37,394 nucleotides of DNA from Mycobacterium sp. AT1 (GTDB lineage: Bacteria; Actinomycetota; Actinomycetes; Mycobacteriales; Mycobacteriaceae). The stretch lies in NCBI RefSeq assembly GCF_002043095.1, contig NZ_MVOC01000053.1, positions 1 through 37,394 of the forward strand, in the 5' to 3' direction. This document shows, piece after piece, positions 8,911 to 16,534 of the stretch. Both the position numbers and the translations under genes were made by a program. Numbering within the stretch: the stretch's first letter is position 1; every line of letters begins with the position of its first letter. The notes below the pieces were generated by a model, which worked only from the letters and a program-made list of their open reading frames with translations, was not told where the DNA came from and did not search any database.

Positions 8911-8972
8911 GACCACGACACCCCCCAGCGGCGGTGCCGCTCGAATCGACCGGACCGTCTGAGAATTCGCGG

Positions 8973-8996
8973 CGGCACCCTCCACCGAGGGTGCCG
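8973..8996 (+). terminator. Second hairpin, likely terminator or attenuator between esxA and espG
   Basis: Positions 8973-8982 (CGGCACCCTC) pair perfectly with 8987-8996 (GAGGGTGCCG), a ten-pair stem with a CACC loop. It is followed by the modestly T-rich TCGCTTTCAGTTTCG. It lies about 50 bases before espG, so it fits partial termination between the highly expressed substrate genes and the machinery genes. Confidence 0.55.
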
Positions 8997-9045
8997 TCGC
9001 TTTCAGTTTCGCCCCCCGACAAACCCACTCGACGAGAAGGACCCG

Positions 9046-9972
9046 ATGATCGACGCCCGAAGCAGCAATCCCGTCGCCGACGTGACGGTCAACCTCCACG
9101 GTATGTGGATGCTTCAAGCCATGCTAGACATCTCCACCGTGGCACCGGAACTGAGCACCGTGCCCTACGGGGCACCGAGGGACAGTACGTGGTTCTCCGG
9201 AGATCCACGGATCGAACAGCTACAGGACGCAGGTGTGGTGGGCGCCGACGGGCACGTGATCCCCGAGGTGGCCGCGCGAATGCAGGTATTGGCGAGCCCC
9301 GACGTCGAAGTGGCCATTCTCATTGCCCGCGGCCCAATTTCGTGGAAGGGACGCATCGACGTCACCGACCCGACGACGTGGCGACGCGACATCCCGGACA
9401 ATCAGCTCCAGATCGTGCTGGCCCGTCGCGACGGCCGTTGGGTCTCCGCGGCACGCGCCGGTGAGGACATCACCATCGACGACGTGTCAGTCGACGGCGG
9501 TTCGGCGGCGTGGCTCGCCGAAGTCCTCGTCGAGCAGCTCAACGCCTTGCACCCGGTCGGTCCGTCGCGCATCGCGGCGATGAATCTTCCGTATGAGGAC
9601 ATGTTGACCGCGGCGGCACAACGTGCGGAGGCGCCGGAGGAACCGCAGCGGGACCTGCCGCTTCGCACGCTGGGCATTCCAGCGTCCGCGGTGAGTGAGC
9701 TGGGTGTGCTGCTGGACGAGCCGGTCATCGAGGCCGTGCTGTATGCCCGGGCGTTCAGCGATGCGCGCCGCATCAACAGCACCACCTCGATCGACATCCG
9801 CGACACCGAGTCTGGGCGGGTGACGCTGTATCAAATGTTGGCTGCGCGGGGGTCCACCCAGGACTGGATGGTCGTTGCTCCGGGTTCCGCCGGCCAGATC
9901 CTGCAAGGTATTCAGACCGTTCTGAGCAGTGTGAACGTGCGGGACTGGGAGAGCCATCAACGGTTTTCCTAG
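9046..9972 (+). CDS. espG: ESX secretion-associated chaperone EspG
   Basis: EspG proteins are cytosolic chaperones that bind the hydrophobic tip of the PPE subunit of PE-PPE dimers, keep them soluble and deliver them to the cognate ESX machine. The 308-residue length is normal for the family (about 280-300). The order after the Esx pair and before the ATPase and eccD is as in ESX-5. The sequence has the alternating strand/helix pattern of the family, for example WMLQAMLDI near the start and DWMVVAPGSAGQIL near the end, with no signal peptide or membrane helix. The ATG at 9046 has AGAAGGA just upstream. The downstream gap (9973-10090) is AT-richer than its surroundings. Confidence 0.9.
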   Translation: MIDARSSNPVADVTVNLHGMWMLQAMLDISTVAPELSTVPYGAPRDSTWFSGDPRIEQLQDAGVVGADGHVIPEVAARMQVLASPDVEVAILIARGPISWKGRIDVTDPTTWRRDIPDNQLQIVLARRDGRWVSAARAGEDITIDDVSVDGGSAAWLAEVLVEQLNALHPVGPSRIAAMNLPYEDMLTAAAQRAEAPEEPQRDLPLRTLGIPASAVSELGVLLDEPVIEAVLYARAFSDARRINSTTSIDIRDTESGRVTLYQMLAARGSTQDWMVVAPGSAGQILQGIQTVLSSVNVRDWESHQRFS

Positions 9973-10090
9973 ATTGCGCGCCACGGTGGCAACGGTTGTA
10001 CCGAACTTTCTCGCTTGGGCGTAGTTAACCGGTATTTCGCGGCCCTAAAATTGGAACATCACGACTTGTCAAAACCATTGGGGTGGTTAT
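9973..10090 (+). promoter_or_regulatory. AT-richer intergenic region, possible internal promoter of the espI-eccD-mycP-eccE genes
   Basis: This 118-base gap is clearly lower in GC than the flanking genes. It contains CCTAAAATTGG, with TAAAAT as a possible -10 and GTTAAC about 15 bases upstream as a poor -35, and ends in a G-rich stretch before the ATG at 10091. A second promoter for the next overlapping block is plausible but not demonstrated. Confidence 0.25.
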
Positions 10091-11638
10091 ATGAGCATGG
10101 ACCCGGACTTCGCCGCGCGGTACCTGAACGAACAGGACGCCGACGACGGCCCACCCAGTCGGAGCCTCGACCACGAGCCCGACGTCGGCGCTGAACCGCA
10201 AGCGCCGGCCCAGCCATCGGTGTCAGAACCGGTGGTTCCACCGGCTCGCCCGGTGCCTGACTGGGAGGCCACCACCAGGACCACGGTGTTCGAGCCTCGT
10301 CGGCCGGGCCTGCCGGCGCCCTCTGCGCGCCCGGATGATCAATGCCAGTCTTCGACGGGTTCGTTCCAAGCCGCACCTGGCTCGGATTTCGGCGATCCGG
10401 TGGCCCGCCACGCCAGCAGCGATGCCGACCACTCCGCCGAGGTCACGCGTCCGCAGGCCCCCGTGCCGCCGCGCCCGTTCACCGCCGGTTTCTCGGAGAA
10501 CTCCGGGCCGATGCAGGCCGCGCCCCATGAGGGTCACGACTTCTCCCGCGGCCTGGCACAGTCGCACCGCCCCTCGGGGCAGCCGTTCGCAGGTCAACCG
10601 CCCGCGGTCTCTCGGCCGCAGTCCTCGCCGGGGTATGAGGTTGCGCGACACGACCACCAGCCGACCTGGGACGCCAGCGGGTCCAGCTTCGCCGACTCCA
10701 CGGGCAACGCACCGGCCCTTCGCGCCGAGGACGTCGTGGCCCAGCGCAAGTTGCCGCCCGAAATGGGTTGGCGCAAAACCGTTTACGTCGGGTCAGGCAA
10801 GACGATCAATTTGGGGGCCGGCCCCGCCGAACTGCGCCTGCGCGACCAGATCGACATGATCAAGACCAACATCCCGGGCAACTACTCGATCGGAGTGGTG
10901 TGCGTGCGGGGCGGTGTCGGAAAGACACGGACCACCGCGGGCCTGGGCACCGCCTTCGCCACGTACCGCACCGAGCCGGTCATCGCGATCGACGCCAATC
11001 CCACCTACGGGGGGCTTGGACGCGTCATCGACCCGACGGCCACGGCCTCGATCCGAGACTTCCTGGCCGACAACAACCTTCAGACGTACCCGATGGCGCG
11101 TCATTACACCGGCAAGAACAAGCCGGGCCTGGAGGTGCTGGGCGCCAATCAGAACGTGGCCAACCCCTTCGACCTGACGCCGAACGCCTTCGACGCATTG
11201 CTCGGTCGCGTGCGACGGTTCTACCAACTGTCGATCATCGACTGCGGACCCGAGATCGAGCATCCGGTGATGAAGGCCATCTTCTCCAGCGTCGACGCGC
11301 TGGTGATCGTGGGCACCATGAACTACGACGGCGCCGCCGCCGCCGAGACCACCATCAAGTGGCTGGCCGCACGCAGTGAGTACCAGGCCCTGCTGCAGCG
11401 GTCGGCGCTGGTCCTCAACGACGTCTACAACTGCGCCGATAAGGACTTCATGGCCAAGGTCCGCGAGACGATCGGCCAACGGGTAGGCGGGGTGACCACG
11501 ATCCCGTGGGACGAGCATCTCCGGGACAGCCCGCAGCTCGACTTCGACGCGCTGCGGGGCGGCACGCAATACGCCTACCGCGAGCTCGCGGCATGGCTGG
11601 CGCAGGGATTCCGAACCGGTCGAACGGCGATACGGTGA
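10091..11638 (+). CDS. EspI-like MinD/ParA-family ATPase of the ESX cluster
   Basis: The 515-residue protein has a disordered Pro/Gln/Ser-rich N-terminal half (about residues 1-225) and a C-terminal MinD/SIMIBI-type P-loop domain, as in EspI (Rv3876) of ESX-1. The deviant Walker A is RGGVGKTRTT, with the P-loop Lys at 278; the signature Lys normally at the first position is Arg273. A switch-like segment is AIDANPTYGGLGRVID and a later one SIIDCGPEIEHPV. In ESX-1, EspI is linked to down-regulation of secretion when ATP is low; a similar regulatory role here is inferred. The gene couples to eccD by a GTGA overlap at 11635. ESX-5 has no gene at this position. Confidence 0.85.
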   Translation: MSMDPDFAARYLNEQDADDGPPSRSLDHEPDVGAEPQAPAQPSVSEPVVPPARPVPDWEATTRTTVFEPRRPGLPAPSARPDDQCQSSTGSFQAAPGSDFGDPVARHASSDADHSAEVTRPQAPVPPRPFTAGFSENSGPMQAAPHEGHDFSRGLAQSHRPSGQPFAGQPPAVSRPQSSPGYEVARHDHQPTWDASGSSFADSTGNAPALRAEDVVAQRKLPPEMGWRKTVYVGSGKTINLGAGPAELRLRDQIDMIKTNIPGNYSIGVVCVRGGVGKTRTTAGLGTAFATYRTEPVIAIDANPTYGGLGRVIDPTATASIRDFLADNNLQTYPMARHYTGKNKPGLEVLGANQNVANPFDLTPNAFDALLGRVRRFYQLSIIDCGPEIEHPVMKAIFSSVDALVIVGTMNYDGAAAAETTIKWLAARSEYQALLQRSALVLNDVYNCADKDFMAKVRETIGQRVGGVTTIPWDEHLRDSPQLDFDALRGGTQYAYRELAAWLAQGFRTGRTAIR

Positions 11639-13227
11639 CTGCGCTGCGCGATGCGCCGGCCGCGGCCGCGGTGGGCGAAGAACACCAGCAGCTGCGCCAG
11701 GTGCTGGTGGCCGTCATGGTCGACGACGTGCAGATCGGCATGCGTCTGGACGCTGCCGCCGCCATCGGCGTGCAGACCCCGGCCATCGTCGACCTTCTCA
11801 GCAATCGTCTCAGCGAGATTGGCAAGCAGCGTCTGTCGCACCGCTCCGGAGACGGCGCGGCGGCCCGGGGTCGGTGGGCGCTGTGCTGGGTCGACGGCAC
11901 ACCCCTCAAACCCAAGCGTTCGCTGAGCGAGCAGGGCGTTCTGGACGGGTCCATGCTGTGGCTGCGGTTCGTCGACGACACCGAGACGCGGGTCCCGGTG
12001 ATCGAACACGTCACCAGCGCCATTCCCGCCGAGCTCCGCAAGCGCTGGCCCGCGGTGAGTCCGTCGTGGGCCGCGCGTGTGGCGGTGACGTTGTTGGCCG
12101 TCTCGGTGGCGATGATCGACGCACTGCTGCTGCGGTGGCGCTACGGCCATGACGACTGGACGGCCAGCGCGGCAGCAGGGGTGTGCGCGCTGGTGCTGCT
12201 GATCGCCGCGGCGGTCACGCAGCTCAGGGCGGCGCGCAACCGACGTACGGCCGGCGACGTCCACCACCTCGAGCCCGACCATGCCGAGGCCCTGCGCTCC
12301 GAGCTGTTCGTCGCCGACACGTTCCTCCTGGTGGCCGCAGCCACGACCGCCCTCGCCGCGGCACTGGCCATCCCCGGGTCTCTGGGCGCCGTGCACACCG
12401 GCCTGGGGGCGGCGATCATGTTGGCTGCCGCGTTGCTCGTCGTGCGTTTCACCGGCCGTCACATCGCGCTGTGCACGGCGGTTGTCGTGATCAGCGCCGC
12501 CACCCTCGCCGGGGGCGTGGCCCGCATGCTCCTGGTGACCTCTGCGGTCACCCTCCTCGGCACCGTTCTGGTGGTGTCGATCGTCTGCATCAAGCTGACG
12601 CCCGGCTTCTCCCGAATGCTGGCCAAGCTGCGACTGCCGGTGTTCCCCTCGGCGAGCGGCCGGTGGATCTTCGAGACCCGCCCCGATCTGCCCAGCGCAG
12701 TCGTCGTGCCCAGTGGCCGGGCCCCGACGCTGGAGGGCCCGGAATCGGTGCGCAACGTCATCATTTCGTCGGACCGGGCGCACAGCTACTTGACCGGCTT
12801 GCTTGCCGGTTTCGGGATTCTGCTGGTGGTCAGCGCCACCGGACTGTGCGACCCTCACACCGATCGGCGCTGGCTGCCCTTGGTGGTCGCCGCCACGAGC
12901 GCCGGGGCGATCTTGTTGCACGCCCGCTCCTACACCGACCGCCGGCAGTCGACGCTGCTGGCGGTGATGGCGGTCGCTATCGGCCTGGCCGTCCCGATCC
13001 GCTACGCGGTGGGATTGTGGTCACCGGCTGCCCTGTTGATCGGGTGCGCGGCGATGCTCGCGATCACCGCTGGCGGCCTGGCCTTGGCGTCGGTCATCCC
13101 GACCCGCGTCTACAGCCCGCTGTTCAAGCAGCTCGTCGAGTGGGTTGGCTACCTGCTGCTCGTCGCACCGTTCCCGTTGACGTTCTGGCTGATGGGTGTG
13201 TTCTCGGCGATCCGGTACCGCTCGTGA
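11635..13227 (+). CDS. eccD: ESX type VII secretion membrane component EccD
   Basis: EccD builds the transmembrane vestibule of the ESX complex. The 530-residue protein has a cytosolic ubiquitin-like domain at about residues 15-120 (with VDGTPLKPKRSLSEQGVLDG, typical of that fold) followed by about eleven hydrophobic helices from about residue 147 to the C-terminus, ending FWLMGVFSAI. The frame is open upstream, but GTG at 11635 overlaps the previous stop and gives the correct N-terminus. Its stop overlaps the mycP start in the same way (GTGA at 13224-13227), so eccD, mycP and eccE form a coupled block. Confidence 0.95.
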   Translation: MTALRDAPAAAAVGEEHQQLRQVLVAVMVDDVQIGMRLDAAAAIGVQTPAIVDLLSNRLSEIGKQRLSHRSGDGAAARGRWALCWVDGTPLKPKRSLSEQGVLDGSMLWLRFVDDTETRVPVIEHVTSAIPAELRKRWPAVSPSWAARVAVTLLAVSVAMIDALLLRWRYGHDDWTASAAAGVCALVLLIAAAVTQLRAARNRRTAGDVHHLEPDHAEALRSELFVADTFLLVAAATTALAAALAIPGSLGAVHTGLGAAIMLAAALLVVRFTGRHIALCTAVVVISAATLAGGVARMLLVTSAVTLLGTVLVVSIVCIKLTPGFSRMLAKLRLPVFPSASGRWIFETRPDLPSAVVVPSGRAPTLEGPESVRNVIISSDRAHSYLTGLLAGFGILLVVSATGLCDPHTDRRWLPLVVAATSAGAILLHARSYTDRRQSTLLAVMAVAIGLAVPIRYAVGLWSPAALLIGCAAMLAITAGGLALASVIPTRVYSPLFKQLVEWVGYLLLVAPFPLTFWLMGVFSAIRYRS

Positions 13228-14897
13228 GCAGCGCTGCCGCGATGCGCACCGCCATGAGCGCGATGGCCGTGGCACTGTTGGCCCTCGGGCCGGCACTGAG
13301 CGCGGCGCCGGTGGCGGGAGCGGTTGATCCGCCGAGCATCGATCCCGCGGCGGTACCGCCGGATGGTCCGCCCACCCCACCCGAACCGATGAGGCAGGGC
13401 GCGTACTGCCCCCGGGTGGGCACCCTGCCCGGCACCGACTACCGCGTTCAGCCGCGCTACCTGGACATGCTGAACCTGCCCGAGGCGTGGCAGTACGGCC
13501 GCGGCGCCGGCGTGACCGTTGCGGTCATTGACACCGGCGTCAACCCCCATCCTCGCCTGCCCAATCTCGTCGGTGGCGGCGACTACGTCTCTGACGGTGA
13601 CGGGCTCCAGGACTGCGACGCCCACGGCACGATGGTGGCGTCGATCATCGGTGCCGCACCGGCTGACGGCAAGACACCTTTGCCGCCGGCACGGGAAACA
13701 CGCCGACCCGACACGGTGCCGACCTCGGAGGCACCCCCGCCACCCCCGCCGCCGCCGGCCCCGACGACGGTGATCGTGCAGGTGCCGCCACCGCCACCGC
13801 CGCCACCGCCAGACGCGCCTCCGGCGGCCTGGCATCACAGCGGCGGGGGTGCGCTACAAGTCACCCCGGTCGACTTTCGCGGTCCACTGCCTCTCGACGA
13901 TCCGCCGCCACCGCCGCCACCGGCCCCGAACATTCCACCGGCGGACGCTTTTACCGGGATCGCACCGGACGTGCAGATCCTGTCGATCCGCCAGTCGTCG
14001 ATCACGTTCAGCCCGGAGAACTCCTTCGGCAACGAAGATCCGGCCACCCGGCGCAAGGCGGGGGACATCGAGTCGATGGCCCGGGCCATCGTGCACGCCG
14101 CGAACCTGGGAGCCAAGGTCATCAACATCTCCGAGGTGTCTTGCATGAGCGCGTTGGACGTGATCGATCAGCGTGCCCTGGGGGCTGCGATTCGCTACGC
14201 CGCGGTCGACAAGGATGCGGTGATCGTCGCCGCGGCGGGCAACACGACCAACAAGGACTGCAAGCAGAACCCCATCTACAACCCACTTCACCCCAACGAT
14301 CCACGCGACTGGCAGGGGGTGGGCACAGTCGTCACCCCGGCATGGTTCTCCGACTACGTCCTGACCGTCGGCGCCGTGGACGCCGACGGCAATCCGCTCA
14401 CCGACCTGAGCGTGGCCGGACCGTGGGTGTCGATCGCCGCACCCGGGACCAACATCGAGAGTTTGTCCGCGCGGGACGACGGTCTGATGAATGCCGTGGA
14501 GGGCCAGGACAAGCAGCTGGTGTCCCCAAGCGGGACGTCGTTCTCGGCGGCCGTGGTCTCCGGGGTGGCCGCTCTGGTGCGGCAGAAGTTTCCGACGCTG
14601 ACCTCACATCAAATCGTCAACAGACTGATCCGCACCGCCCGGCCGCCGGCCCGCGGCGTCGACAATCAGGTGGGGTACGGGATCGTCGACCCGGTGGCCG
14701 CGCTGACCTACGACCTACCCGACGGGGACCCACGGCCACCGGACCGCATCGCCGAGCCGCTGGTGCTTCCGCCCCCGCATCCCGAGCGTGACATGAAGCC
14801 GGTGTGGATCGCGCTTACCGGCATCGGCACGGTGGCGCTGTTGGCGGCCGCGGCCGTCGGACTCGCGGCCATCGTCCGCAACAAGGGGGCACAGTGA
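13224..14897 (+). CDS. mycP: Mycosin, subtilisin-like serine protease MycP
   Basis: Mycosins are membrane-anchored periplasmic proteases needed to stabilise the ESX membrane complex. GTG at 13224 overlaps the eccD stop and gives 557 residues. A signal peptide occupies about 1-32, the catalytic triad is Asp103 (AVIDTGV), His134 (DAHGTMVAS) and Ser439 (PSGTSFSAAV), the oxyanion Asn is in AAAGNTT, and one transmembrane helix near the C-terminus (IALTGIGTVALLAAAAVGLA) anchors it. Between the His and the next core strand there is a long insertion, about residues 150-250, rich in proline, with runs of eight or nine prolines. MycP1 is shorter (about 446 residues) and MycP5 (about 585) also has a long insertion. 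The stop overlaps eccE. Confidence 0.96.
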   Translation: MSSAAAMRTAMSAMAVALLALGPALSAAPVAGAVDPPSIDPAAVPPDGPPTPPEPMRQGAYCPRVGTLPGTDYRVQPRYLDMLNLPEAWQYGRGAGVTVAVIDTGVNPHPRLPNLVGGGDYVSDGDGLQDCDAHGTMVASIIGAAPADGKTPLPPARETRRPDTVPTSEAPPPPPPPPAPTTVIVQVPPPPPPPPPDAPPAAWHHSGGGALQVTPVDFRGPLPLDDPPPPPPPAPNIPPADAFTGIAPDVQILSIRQSSITFSPENSFGNEDPATRRKAGDIESMARAIVHAANLGAKVINISEVSCMSALDVIDQRALGAAIRYAAVDKDAVIVAAAGNTTNKDCKQNPIYNPLHPNDPRDWQGVGTVVTPAWFSDYVLTVGAVDADGNPLTDLSVAGPWVSIAAPGTNIESLSARDDGLMNAVEGQDKQLVSPSGTSFSAAVVSGVAALVRQKFPTLTSHQIVNRLIRTARPPARGVDNQVGYGIVDPVAALTYDLPDGDPRPPDRIAEPLVLPPPHPERDMKPVWIALTGIGTVALLAAAAVGLAAIVRNKGAQ

Positions 14898-16489
14898 AGT
14901 CGACGTTTCCCGTTGGGCTCAGAGTCACCTGGTGGCGCGTGATCGTCGCGTTCGTCACCACGGTGGGTCTCTTGGCGCTGGGCACCCACCTGTGGCACGG
15001 GCCCGTCGCGCTGGCCGTCCCGATCGTGGTGGCGGTTCTCGTCGACGCCGCCCTGCTCGTGACCTGGCGTCACCAGACGGTGGGAGCGCTGGCCCGTCAC
15101 CGGTTGACCAAACGCCGGGCCACGGCCGCGGTGGTGGCCCCGGTGTCCTCGCACCGGCTGCGGTGGACCACCGAGGAAGCCGCCATCCGCGGCGACGAAT
15201 TCGAGGCTCTCGCGGTGGTCGCCGTGGACGGCGCGTCTCACACTCCCTCCGTGCTGGACCACCACCAGGTCCAGTCCGGAACGCTGCTTCCCGTCGACGT
15301 CGTCGCACGCGCGGTGCGGCAGTTCGACGTGTCCCTGGCCGGGATCGACATCTACAGCGTCGGGCGCCGCCGCGCCGGTGACGAGCACCATCACTATGCC
15401 GCGACCTACTCGCGGGTCATCGCCGACTACGGCGCGGTAGGTGAACGCAGCACCTGGTGCGTTCTGCGGATGCGCAGCCGAGACAACCTCGGCGCGATCG
15501 CCGCGCGGGACTCGGTGGCGGCGACGCTGCTGGCCTGTGCGCGGCGGCTGGCCGTCGAACTGGGCGCACATGGCTGCCCGGCCCGTCTGGTCGACGTCGC
15601 CGAACTCGACGAGCTGGACGCGGCGATTGCGGGCCCGTTGACCAACGGGGCGACGGCCCAGTGGTCGGGCCTCGTCCATCCCGGGGGTGTGGTGACCAGC
15701 TACTGGCTCTCTCCGTCGGACATCACCACCGCCACGCTGGACCATGTGTGGGCTCCCGACACCGACGCCACGATGACGACGATTCAGCTCCGCCCGGGCG
15801 GCGACGGATCGGTGACCGTCGGCGCTTTGGTGCGGTATTCCACGGCAGGAAAGCTCACCGAGGCCCCGCTGCGGGGACTCAATCCGCTGTCCGGACAGCA
15901 AGAACTCGCGCTGCGGGCAACGCTGCTGGAGCCCGCCGTGCCGACCCTGCAGCTGCCGCACCGGCAGATGGGGCCGGAGGAGAGGTTGCGCGCCCCCATC
16001 GGCGCGACGGGCATCCTGATCGGCACCACCGCCAAGCACCACCCGATGTTGGTTCCCCTGGGCAACGCCCGCCCCGGCAAGCAAGCCTTGGTGACCGTTG
16101 CCGGGGAGCTGGCGCTGCTGCTGCAGATCGCTCAACGCGCGGCCGCGACCGGGTACCGCGTCGCGGTGGTCACGGGCCGCCCGCAGCAATGGCGCAGCGC
16201 GCAGGCCGCCGGCCTGCGGATCGTGCGGGAAATGCCCGCCGAGCTGCCCGATCGGGGCCGCTCCATGATGGTGGTCTACGACCACTACGGCGCCCCTACC
16301 ACCCACCCGAGCGCCGCGGTCACCGTGCGCGCGGTGGAGCGGGGAACGGCCAGTGTCGCCGACGTACACCTGGAGCAGGATTCCCGCGACACCGCAGTCA
16401 TCCGCACCGCCGAGTTCCGGTATCGCCTGCACATCGACGTGACCAAGGAACGCAACGACATCGCCGCCAGCTCCCGGCGCGTGGCCTGA
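14894..16489 (+). CDS. eccE: ESX type VII secretion membrane component EccE
   Basis: EccE is the peripheral membrane subunit of the ESX complex. The 531-residue protein has two N-terminal transmembrane helices (about 12-29 and 35-53, RVIVAFVTTVGLLALGTHLW and VALAVPIVVAVLVDAALLV) and a large soluble domain. GTG at 14894 overlaps the mycP stop. It is longer than EccE5 (about 406) and nearer the longer EccE forms. The position after mycP and before eccA matches the ESX-5 order. Confidence 0.9.
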   Translation: MKSTFPVGLRVTWWRVIVAFVTTVGLLALGTHLWHGPVALAVPIVVAVLVDAALLVTWRHQTVGALARHRLTKRRATAAVVAPVSSHRLRWTTEEAAIRGDEFEALAVVAVDGASHTPSVLDHHQVQSGTLLPVDVVARAVRQFDVSLAGIDIYSVGRRRAGDEHHHYAATYSRVIADYGAVGERSTWCVLRMRSRDNLGAIAARDSVAATLLACARRLAVELGAHGCPARLVDVAELDELDAAIAGPLTNGATAQWSGLVHPGGVVTSYWLSPSDITTATLDHVWAPDTDATMTTIQLRPGGDGSVTVGALVRYSTAGKLTEAPLRGLNPLSGQQELALRATLLEPAVPTLQLPHRQMGPEERLRAPIGATGILIGTTAKHHPMLVPLGNARPGKQALVTVAGELALLLQIAQRAAATGYRVAVVTGRPQQWRSAQAAGLRIVREMPAELPDRGRSMMVVYDHYGAPTTHPSAAVTVRAVERGTASVADVHLEQDSRDTAVIRTAEFRYRLHIDVTKERNDIAASSRRVA

Positions 16490-16534
16490 TCGGGCGAACG
16501 AGACCGCCGTCTCTGGAAAGGGGATACTTCGGCA

